From Monilinia fructicola (taxonomy: Eukaryota; Ascomycota; Leotiomycetes; Helotiales; Sclerotiniaceae), in NCBI GenBank assembly GCA_008692225.1, contig VICG01000012.1:186001-250000 (forward strand): 64,000 bases of DNA, read 5' to 3'. The notes beneath the pieces were generated by a model. The model did not search any database, was not told the DNA's origin, and saw nothing but the letters and a program-made list of their open reading frames with translations. The position numbers and the translations under genes were made by a program. This document shows positions 13,394 through 23,700 of the stretch, one piece after another; position 1 is the first letter of the stretch, and the number at the start of each line of letters is the position of its first letter.

Positions 13394-14894
13394 TTAAATT
13401 TCCCAAGCTAAGCTATTTTGTGGGATAGCCCGGAATACAGTATTCTTACCTTCCTCTGGAGGAGAATCATGAGTGTGTTCACCACCAAAACATGGCAACT
13501 TATACTTCTCCTCCCACTGCTTCCTCAACACTTCATATAGAAAGATATATTGTTCCACAGCTTGAACCATAGTTTTTCTTTGTTGACGCAATTGATCAAC
13601 AGTTTCGTAAATGGCATCGTTATCCCTCTCTTCCGATTGATCCCATCCTTCCCAAGCTCCACCTTGAAGCTCTCCCATCAAGAACTCCAAAGCAACGAAT
13701 GTACCAGTCCTTCCGACACCAGCACTGCAATGTACAACTCTTGGGTTTTCTTCATCCTCGTTCTTTGATCGAGAAAGATCCATCAATGTTAGAACACTTT
13801 TGACATTGTCGTTGTTCAATGAATCCATATCAGGCCAGAGAGGATAAAAGAAATGCCAGATGGTTTTCTCGTCCTCTTCGCCTTCTACAGACATGGCGAG
13901 TTGACGAACCTCGATACCAGTCCCCTCGATGTTATCTTCTCTCTTCACAAATCGAACTTGGGCTTTGAACTCTTCTCCGAGCATGCCCGTCTCGTTAACT
14001 ATCAGAGGTGGATCCTCCTCGCTCATAGGATAGTATCGATAACACTTCTCCATCATCTCTTCAGGCTTGGCTGGATTGGGTCCAACTAGAGGACTAAGCA
14101 TGATTATGACACCAGGTGCTGCGTTATCGGGTACTGAAATTGAATGCCACATCATGTGCCAGGTGTGGTCCACAGTTTGAGCTTTTGGGCCCTGCATACA
14201 GATGTACTTATCTTGAAGACCTTTCTTCATTGTGCTTTGCTTTTCAGCAGCAGTAGATGTCAAAAGTAACGGGAGATGCGTTGATGTAATCGTTATAACC
14301 TTCTGGGACGATGAGCTTAATACGGTTTGCGGCCCATGGATGTACGTTGGCATAACGGTCGAGTTCACGATCTGGCTCCTGTCTCGACCATTTTGGATCA
14401 TCTTTGTTTTCCAAACGTTCTTCTTCCAATTTTGCTAGTTGAGCGTACTTTTCTCTCATTTCTGGTGCTTCGTTAGTACGCATTTTACAAATGGTTGTGA
14501 GAGAAGAGCAAACCATCGTGTGAGATCTTCAAGAAAGATCAAGAAAGATGGCATTGCCGTCTTAGGATCGCTTACAGGAGCAGATCCAGCTTCTGCTACT
14601 TGTATGGGACGATCTTCATCATCATCTGCTGCTTTGCTTGAAGAGCACCCATCTCCCTGGGGCATGGAAGTATCCTCGTGTTGATCAATGAGATGCTCCT
14701 CCCCAGATACATCAACAGCAAAGTCTCGCTTTGATGAGCACGGTGTGGGTCATCTTGTAAAATAGCTTGCGGCTAATTGGCTCCTTAGGAAGCGAAGGTG
14801 AGATGGTTATTGAGGCACTTGAGGCTCTAGAGCGTAAGGAACGTAGACGATGTTGAATTGCAATAGTGGCTCCAATTGGAGTGCGATGAGGCAT
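13394..14894 (-). CDS. Classical protein-tyrosine phosphatase
   Basis: This is a cytosolic phosphotyrosine phosphatase of the fungal Ptp/Pyp type, which typically dephosphorylates MAP kinases. The probable start ATG is at 14894. A serine-rich N-terminal region leads to the substrate-recognition segment with NRIKLIVPEGYNDYINASP, then the Q-P-K region (YICMQGPK), the WPD loop (PLWPD) and the active-site P-loop HCSAGVGRTG with catalytic Cys and Arg. C-terminal QQRKTMVQAVEQYIFLYEVL holds the conserved Q loop. All catalytic parts are present. Frame breaks near 14276 (in INASP), 14480 (a short A-run) and about 14735 look like single-base consensus errors. The stop is at 13394. The catalytic domain is certain; the exact N terminus is not. 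Confidence 0.88.
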
Positions 14895-15577
14895 CTAAGA
14901 AAAGGAAACCAAAAGAGAAAGAAGGATGTAATCACAATGGGGATAGTTTAAGCAAGCTGTAACATATGATCGTAGCAGAGAAGAGGTAGACTTATGCCTC
15001 AGCCTCGATGATTGAAATAGAGAGCTGAATTTAGGAACTTCTTCCGGCGACAAACGAAATACCGGGTAATAATATTATGGAGAATAAAGATATAACAATG
15101 TAACAATGTAACAGTTCAGTAAGGAAAACAATAGCAAGTTGTAGGAAGAACAGAGATACCAAAGTCTTTGATAAGTTAATGTGAATATGTATGCAAAGAA
15201 AAAGTTGAGAGGAGAGAAGAAAGAGAGAAGTATGGACTTACAAAACATTCGATTCTACTTACACAACGTGACTTCGACATATCGAGTAGGAGGAGAATGG
15301 GGGAGGGACTTGAAATGTTCCTTGAGGAAAGAGCAATTTTCTATAGATGCTTGAGTTCGAGTAGCTATAGCGAAAGGGGGTGATGGCGAGGCACGTGTAT
15401 ATTTCTGATATGATGCTGACTAATGACTGTCCAATCAAATCTTTGATTTACTAGATAGACTAAGCGAGACCTCGATCAAATCTAGTGAAGGTTTTTTTGC
15501 GCCTCCCACCATCAGCAATTGTGCTCAAAACCTCTTCCTGGTGTGAGTTCGAGCATGATTATTGTAATTTAATCAAC
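14895..15577. other. Divergent promoter region, no gene
   Basis: This lies between the divergently oriented phosphatase (-) and the small MRX7-like gene (+), so it probably carries both promoters. I see A-rich tracts but no defined site. Confidence 0.5.
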
Positions 15578-15924
15578 ATGCCATTATGGTTAGCAGCCTT
15601 TGAGGTAAAGGCTTCTCTACAGGATTCAACATTCTTACTCTTGCTAACAATAACTCAGGCATGGGCAGTCGCACGAGTTCGCATCCCCAGACCGACCTCA
15701 AAATAAACCCATTGCTTACAAAATTACAGCTCCTACGAAGTCCTACCTTTCACAGTGTTGTCCGCAATGTCCATAAGAGAGTTCACGAAGCTCGTCATGG
15801 AAAAGACCCCTCTGAAATGGGTGGCACGAATATCGATGACCCGGAAAAGTCAAGTCGATTCATTCGATACTTTAAAGACGAACTTAAGGACCAGTTCTGG
15901 GGCAAACCACCCCCTCGAAAATAA
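15578..15924 (+). CDS. Small MRX7-like mitochondrial protein (76 aa, micro-exon)
   Basis: The model uses ATG 15578, exon 1 15578-15604, intron 15605-15658 (donor GTAAAG, branch-like CTAAC, acceptor CAG), a 9-base exon 15659-15667, intron 15668-15729 (weaker donor GTCGCA), and exon 3 15730-15924. It encodes MPLWLAAFEAWALLRSPTFH followed by VHKRVHEARHGK, EMGGTNID and a basic proline-rich end. The RSPTFH...V.KVH..RHG..P.EMGGT pattern is that of small fungal proteins related to yeast Mrx7 of the MIOREX mitoribosome-associated assembly. The naming is from memory of the pattern, so tentative. The three-exon sum (231 bases) is in frame. The alternative is a start at 15661 with no second splice. Confidence 0.6.
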
Positions 15925-17228
15925 TTTATATTATATTGCAATGTTGTACAACAACGACCACGGTTTATAATATTGATAATTGGAGTTGTGTGTCGGTGAC
16001 CTTGAACAACCACGCAAACTGATATTTTCACGGCGTTTGGGGAAGACCCACCCCACATTTTGATAATCAGTACTCCATTATACAATTTAATTCTCTCTTC
16101 GTCTCCAACCTCTTTACTTCATACGAGCCACCAGACAGGTTTATGCAGATGCATTACCTGGCAACTTTTCACCGGACATTAAATTGGGCTCTGAGACTGA
16201 TCCTTCGTGTCACTTGGCTCTCATTCCGTCCGGAGAGCAGAAACGCCTACACATTTCAATTCGATCCTACGCGTTCAGTGCATTGGACTGGTTTTGTGTG
16301 CGCACATTTGTCGTCTCTTCACATTAGACTTTTGATGTCGAAGTCGCTTTCAAGCTCTATCTTAGTCACCAGTGCATCAAACCTCCACGCGTATATATGA
16401 GTAGTGCTCATTTTATCAGCACGACTCCGAAAATTATGTTGGATTCAAGCGGAGTACCCATGTGTTGTCTTTTGAATGATTGGATTGGTTTGAGGGATTT
16501 TGATGAGATTTAGGAGAAGAAAAACAGTTCAAATTCAAACATCTCGTATCACAATAAGCAAGAATTCCGCTCATTTGAAGAAAGTGAGATGAAAGTTTTC
16601 ACTAGAAGTGTCAACAGTACTATCTGGAATGATGTTTTCTTTGGGTTGGAGTCAGAAAGGTAGGTCATTTTCTTTTAACACTAAAACATCTGAGGGAATA
16701 CAGGGGGAAGAAGTACTTGCCATACGCAGGCTCACACCAACATTCTATGGTGTGTGATCTATTTAAGTGCAAGAAGATTGAGTCAAGACCGATTACTCAC
16801 CGTGGCTTTTTATCCCGGCATCATCATGTGGGAGGTGGAAGCGATGGTCCATATATTCATGGTCTACATTTCTCGGAGGTAGAGGTTAATCTTTACGAGT
16901 GTGTGCGAGAGAAAACGAGAGAGCGAGCGAGTATGCACCATACCCACCCTCGTTTTCAACCTTAGTCATTGCTTATCCGTCACTTCATTGACCAGTAATA
17001 TCAACAAATATTGGGAGTTCTCTTAGGGAAAGGGGGGGCTTATTTGGCAGGGAAGGAGCAGGAAATTCTAGATCTGATCTAGCCGACATCTTTATTACAT
17101 TTAATTCTCGGGATGATTTCTAAAAGTTCATCTCATTGAGCTAGATTTCAATCTGCTTCATCTATACATTTGAATACCGCTATATTTTTGTATTTCTTGC
17201 CCGACATTTATAAAAAAATCTGATACCA
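15925..17228. other. Region beyond the 3' end of the PKS-NRPS, no gene
   Basis: No long frame with family resemblance. I searched the - strand for remains of a terminal reductase, Dieckmann or thioesterase domain of the neighbouring PKS-NRPS and recognised none. Confidence 0.45.
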
Positions 17229-20200
17229 TTATTCACCCCTTTCCCTCTCAATCAACCCAGCCATACCCCTCAAATCCTCCGCTTGTCTAAATTGGAAGAG
17301 ATGTACTCCAATCCCTATCTCGCGTTTAATAGCATGTTGCAGGTGTACTAATAGGAAAGACTTACAACCCAATGCTTGGAAGGCGGAGTGGAGACCTATA
17401 TCTGCAGTTGCAATTGCGACTACTCTCAGGACCTTTATCCAAAGTGTACGAAGGGTTTCTTCTGTTCTTGTGAGGGTCTCCACTTCTCCATTTTGTTGGG
17501 CTCCATTTTCTTTTGCAAGAAGGGTTCGTTTTTCTGTTCGCCGGACGCCAAAGGAAGTGGCAAGGTCTTGAGAAGTTCAGGATCCAGCTTCCCATTAGGC
17601 ACAAGTGGCAGACGATTCAATACTACTATAGTGGCTGGGACCATATATACCGTGGTAGAGGGAGCGATTTTAGAAGACCCGTTAGCTGCTTCTTGTCTTG
17701 ATGGCGTCATGGTTTGAAAACCACATGACATAAAAGGAATTGCGGATCTCAACGAACCGTTACAGCCGCGTCAGGAAAATCGTCTGGTGATGCTTCCAAG
17801 ATCGCACCAGCTACTTCGTTCAGGTCGATGCGGAGGCCGCGAAGTTTGATAACTGTGCTACCGCGATGAGTCCGTCCCAGAAAAGCGATGGATCCATCTG
17901 AGTGCACAAGCCCTCTGTCTCCCGTTTTATACATGGTAGTAAATCCTTGTTCCACATCCTGGGGGGTTGCGAATGGATTTCTCACAAGTGTGCCTTTATT
18001 TATTCTTTCGTCAAGATAGCCGTTGTTAACCGTGATGCCAGTGATGCATACTTCCGCTGGCATGCTGACAGGCAGCAGACTCCCGTCATCGCCGGTGATG
18101 TAAATTTTGAGTTGTTTGGATGACATGGCCGAGGAAGGGCCCGATCTTATTCGTACTTTGATCATGGCCAGTACTAGCACCATTGCGTATGGGAATATCT
18201 CGGCTTGTAATAAGAGTAGCTTCTATGGGCCCGTACCGATTGGTCAGCATCAGATTGAGCAGTTTCAGCTTTCGCAGGCCATCAACCAATCGTTCAGGGA
18301 GGACTTCCCCGCCTGCCCCGGCAAATCGCCAGTCAAGGCATCGTTGCAGACGATCAGGTGCATAGGCAAGAAGCAAGCTGTATTCTGATGGAGTGCACGT
18401 TGCAAATTCAATCTTCTCGTCAAGAATGAGCCTGGAAAGCCTTTCTGGATCGCCACCACTCTCGAATGGAGTCACCACTAGCATTCCACCATTGGCGAAA
18501 GCGCTGTAAGTTTGCAAGAACGCTACGTCGAATCCTATTTATTTTTGGAGTACTCTGATCTGTCCAAAACCATATCGTTTACTCGAAATAACAGCGTAAT
18601 TCATGATACCCCTCTGATTGAGCCTGCTGCCTTTCGGTACGCCCTTGGAACCACTTGTGAATAAAAGATGGCTATCAGATCCAGGCTTCGAAGGAGCTTG
18701 ATTGGAAATCTCAGCGTCTCGTTGGTGGATACGAGCTTGCTGGGTTATATTGAGTCATAGTCTACCTGCATTCTGATGGCTCTCTGCCACATTTGTGGCA
18801 GTTGCAGCATGAAAGACCAAGGCTTATGGGTTACATGCCCTCATCATATCATTATGTCGCTTGGCGGGAACACTTACATCAAGTGGAACAAAGATAGCCC
18901 CAATTCAAAAAACAGCAAGTATTGTTGTGTAAAGGTCCACACTGGGCTTACAGAAAACCGCAATTCGAGTTCCGCTTATGGCATCCGAATTGAGCAATAT
19001 GCCGGTGCAAAACTCAACCTTTTGCTTCAGTTGGCTGTAAGTGATGGATTTACTCCAGTCTTCGACTACAACTGAATCTGGAAATTCGGCAGCAACCTAA
19101 CTGAATCCTTCAGACAAGGAGTCAGGCTATGAATGCCGGATAGCAGGGGTGCATGCTATACTTCTTGCTTGCTCCAGCTGAATGTTACTGAACAGTTTGC
19201 AGTCGTTCACTGTAGTGAGGGGCTCTTGCGCTAGAGCTTCAAGGATAGTGACAAATGTTTCTGTCATGAATTGCGTGGCTGAGAGTGAGTAAAAGTCACC
19301 AGTGCATGTAACTACAAAAATGTGGCCGCTTGAGGTCGATCTCCTCACGTCAAGGACAAAGTCGTAAACGGCTTGTGAAATTGGCTTCCCCCACAGCAAT
19401 TTTACATTCTCGTAGATTGCTAGGAAGGCTATCATCTACTGTGTAGTTATAGGCAACCTGTACGAGCGGCATGTTGCCTTCACTTACTCCAGGCTGTACT
19501 TTGTCTACTATGAAAGCAAAACGAAGATAGGTGCGGTCAAGGCTGCTCAGTAGAGTTGTGTGCATGTTTTTAATAACCTCAAGAAAACTTTTACTCAGAA
19601 CTCCCTTGAATCGAATTGGGAGGATAGAAACCAGATGGCCTACCGTGGCCCGAAACTTGCTTATTGGGTCATGATCAGTGTGCAATACGTCAATGATTAA
19701 GTCATCGATGTTCAGCAGTCGGCAAAGGAAAACTTGCATCGCTGCGAGATAAAATTGCATCGAAGTGACACCGTGGGCCTGACTGATTTTTTCAATCTTT
19801 TTCTGCGAATTTGCCCTCAACTCTCTGTCACTGACGTGGTGGCCGTATCCCCGATGGCTCTGCCTCGTTCGAACTTTTGCAACTGGCAGTAGCGGGAGAC
19901 TGTCTGGAATCGGGTCAAGGTGACTTTTCCAATATTGAACACTGTCATCCCAACGTCCATTCTGGACATCTTCCATTTGCTCGCGCGTATATTCAATATA
20001 TGAGGTGGGTGCTGAGTTCTGAGCTCACGTCGAAGATTGATACTCGCGGGCAATATCACTTAGAATAAGCGAGATGCTGACCACACCAATGACGATGTTG
20101 TGAAATTCCAACATAAAGGTATGCCACTGCGTTGTATGGCGGAACAGCGTGGCATGAAGGGTGTCTCCTGTCTCGATGGGATACACGTGTTCCTTAATCC

Positions 20201-20430
20201 TGTCAAAAAGCTTTCTGCTTATCAATATCAGCTGATTCGGCAGCTGATTGCAATAGAGTAAGTTGAAAGGCTTCGGTTCTCGTGATGTGCTGTTGAACCT
20301 CAAAGCTATCTGGAGGCGCGGAAAAACATGTTCGCAATGCCTCATGCCGATTTATAGTCCTCTCAACGGGCAGATTAAACCTTTCGACATCCAAAGGACC
20401 ATCAGCCCTCCGTGTTGTTGAAAGGTTCAC
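17229..20430 (-). pseudogene. NRPS half (C-A-PCP) of the PKS-NRPS hybrid, decayed
   Basis: This continues the PKS gene (20733-28723). Condensation domain about 20800-19130: the usual HHxxxDG site reads HNIVIG, so catalysis is probably lost; YWKSHLDPIPDSLPLLP and TVGHLVSILPIRF match hybrid C domains. Adenylation domain about 19070-17550: A3 as LFTSGSKGVPKG, A5 as NRYGPIEA, A7 YKTGDRG, A8 VIKLRGLRID, A10 PNGKLD. The PCP motif reads LGCKS instead of LGG-S. In one continuous frame from about 19070 to 18490 there are four stops (TGA, TAA, TGA, TAA), and two more TGA near 17708-17745; five or six are explained by CGA>TGA or CAA>TAA. Frameshifts (for example the A5 run at 20205-20209) add to this. 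The gene ends after PCP with no reductase, Dieckmann or TE domain. Loss of function is well supported by independent lesions. Confidence 0.85.
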
Positions 20431-20696
20431 CAGTGTGGGTGCACAGACTCACAAAACAAAGATATACTTAATCGATTTTAATCAAAAATAACATTAGGTA
20501 TTTCAATTTTAAGATTCTAATTTCTACAAGATTGTTTGTTCTTACAAAAAAACATATAAAACAATATAATATATTTTGAAGATTTGAAAAATTTCAAGTA
20601 TTGAATGAATACTATTATGATAAAACGCAAAATTGCATTTTAACATATATAAATATCAACACTCTAACGTTTTATAAGTCTGTGCACCCACTGGTG
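20428..20696. mobile_element. MITE inserted in the condensation domain
   Basis: A non-coding AT-rich insert of about 270 bases has matching inverted ends: GTGGGTGCACAGACT at the left and its reverse complement at the right, extendable to CACCAGTG..GGGTGCACAGACT with a two-base difference. It splits the start of the C domain (ERLSIAKARLF side at 20733-20760; RADGPLDVERF side at 20330-20430). AACC-like sequence occurs on both sides (- strand), but the target duplication is not resolved. Size and lack of coding fit a MITE. Confidence 0.75.
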
Positions 20697-20732
20697 GTTG
20701 AGTGACGTTCGGGTATCTGAGAATTCGTATAT

Positions 20733-23700
20733 CTAGAAAAGTCTTGCCTTCGCAATTGACAAGCGCTCTGGGCGAGTAAACTCTAGCCTCAGCTCCTGGT
20801 TTGGTGTGGAGATTGGTGATGATCCAGGTCCGACGGAGGAAGTTGGAGTTACTTTACTGTCTGAAGAACTCCAACTATGATTGTTTGTTGTTGAACGCTC
20901 CTGGTTATCAAGCATCACGTCGCTTGTGATTTTGGCTGAGTTATCACTCACTTGTGTATTCACGTTGAGTTGTCTTTTGCCATTCACCTGAGCCTCACCA
21001 TTCACCTGAGCCTCACCATTCACCTGAGCCTCACCATTCACTTGAGCCTCACCATTCACCTGAGCCTCACCATTCACCTGAGCCTCACCATTCACCTGAG
21101 CCTCACCATTCACTGAGCCTCACCATTTCACTTGAGCCTCACCATTCACTCGCGTCTTCGCCCTCTGTGGCGCTCCTTCTCCACCGTTACTTTCGGTTTT
21201 AGGTATGCTTTCTATTCTTTTGGCAAGATACTGGGCGGCAATCGTCCGAATGATGGTCACTAATGGATCTCGACCCAGAATTTTTACCATGGAGATCTCT
21301 ACTCTTAGCCTTTCCCACAGCCACTTTCGAATCTCAATGGCGTTAATCGAGTCAATTCCGAGACGTGACAAAGGCTCATCTGGATGAATGGAGTCTAGAG
21401 AAACATGAATCATGGACTTTATCTTCTGGGATAGAAGCTCCGTGATTGGAGGGATTGCTTCTTCAACGGTATTCGCATCTTCTAGCTTCGACTGGGTGGC
21501 TAGATGAGGGAGCATGATCCTCAAGAGCTTCAGAAACGCGGCGCACCATGTGTGAGAGATATGTAGTCTCCACCCATCTTGGCCTCGGGGTTTTTCCGTT
21601 GTCATAGAATGTCTCAACGCCCATAATAACCTCGCACGTTGGAGACTGCGGGTGACCCACAGTGATTCCCTGTAGAATGACATGGTGAAAGTCGGGCTTC
21701 GGATAACCCAATCATTCCATCAGTGCGGAGCCACTGCTCCACATTGGAACCGGCAGAGCGATCGGCTCGGGCCACATATCCCACATCGACCAGCATTCCA
21801 AAGTTCAGGATTGACCCCGCTAGACCTCTTCGCTTACGGTTTGCCACAAGACTCAACATAAAGGTATTTCCAGCGTGGTAGATGGCATGACCAGGGTTTC
21901 CGAAAACTGTGCTTAACGAACCAAAACACATGAAGAAGTCAAGCTGGTCGTTCTTGAACACCTCATCCAGATGGGCGGTGCCGTGGATCTTGGGCATCAT
22001 CTGTTTCGCGATACTTGCTGCTGAAAGATTGGCGAATACAGCGGGTTCAAGAACGAGGGCTGCGTTGGTCACGCCGCCAATCTCAGGCATCTCCTTTCGT
22101 ATCCAATGGACAGTTTCGTGGACTTGAGACCTATTTGTAACGTCCATTTTTTACCACGCGAATATCAATCCCATTGGCTCGGAGATCCCGAAGCCAATGC
22201 TGATTGTCTTTTGGGTTTCGACTGGATAAGACAATATAACGTGCTCCACTCCGGATCAGAAAGTAGGCCAAAGATTGGCCAAGTTCACTTGCCATGCCTA
22301 CAAGAAAGTATGTTTTGTGCGGCGAGACAAGTGCCTCTGGTTCTAGGCCGCGAATGATTGCATTAACAGAGCTTTTGCGAGTCCAGTCGGTGACAAGCGA
22401 GAGATGTTCATGCTTTCTAGTTACAACTTTCGGAGACAATTCAGAGAGGGTGACAATGGTAGGTGCTGATACTGAGGATAAGATGTCATAATGCGTTTCA
22501 TATTGGTTCACTGCTTCTTCTATGGCTTGCGGAGAGAAAGAACTGATATCGAAGACGTTTGCCGTGCACCCCCGGTGGCAGATGCTGTGAGATAATAGTC
22601 GTGTTATTCGAAAAGTCGAAGAGAGTAGTCGCATCACGAGGTATCGATTTTTTTACAACACTAGCAGGACTCTGTGGGTGAAGATAAATCCATTCGGGAC
22701 TGCTGTCATCGTGGGCTTTTTCGGCAATAGTCAAAAATACAATCTTTCGACCTACTTCTGCTGCCAACGCAGATATTACGGTGGCCAGCCCATGAGACGC
22801 ACCGCATACAATTGTAGTCCCAGAGCTCGGCAACCTCGAGACGAGATTGAATGCAATCAACAAGCTTGCGATTTTCACAAGGGTCACTGCGTCGCACTCT
22901 CGAGCAACTTGGGAACCAAAGTCAAAGTCTTTGCGGATGGAGGCAATTGAGGAATCGGTGTTGGACAAAGCAAATGCTGTCTGTTCACCGCTGTCTCTCA
23001 CCTTTCCATATGACAGATAGTAGGGCGCCTCATCATTTACATGCAGTGCGACTGATAACTGGACTTCGATGGATACATGGTTCTCTGAGGTCTCAAATGA
23101 CCGACTGCATGCTAGTAACGCTTCTGATGAGGCCCCAACTCTCTCGCGGGTTATCTCGATGGGAACTGCAGGACTAATAGGCTTGATCACTTGGCGACGG
23201 CTCGCATTGAAGATCTCGTTCGATTCAGAATCAAGAAGCACTCGTGGTGTCATCAAGCGCGAATTCCTAATCACAATTTCTGGCTCTTGGACCCAAAGGA
23301 TTCCCTCCGTAATGCCTGGAGAAGAGGCTGAGAAAATGAGACGGAGGAATTGAGTCACGATTGGTTGGATCTCCCATTTTTCCCCTTGATCGAAGTCGAG
23401 AAATTGAAGGTTAAGATGAATGTATTCGTGTCTCAATGACCGCCCAATCCCAACCATGATATTGGCATATGGATCTTCTACCAAGCGACCAGACGTGACA
23501 TACAGGACATTTTGAGCAGTACCGAGTATTTCTTTGAGGCATTTCAATTCATTCACCGATGGAGGCGATGAGAATAGTGGCTTGTCAAGATCCTGAAGAC
23601 TAATTACGGAGCACCTGGGCGGGATTCGAGAGCAATCAACCTTATTGAAACGACTCCATACGTGAATCTCGGGGGCCCAATCACCGAGGATGTTTTTTGC

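Noticed and set aside
20980..21148. Possible CRISPR-like array
   Set aside because: Repeats are contiguous without spacers, lie in a coding frame, and the organism is a fungus.
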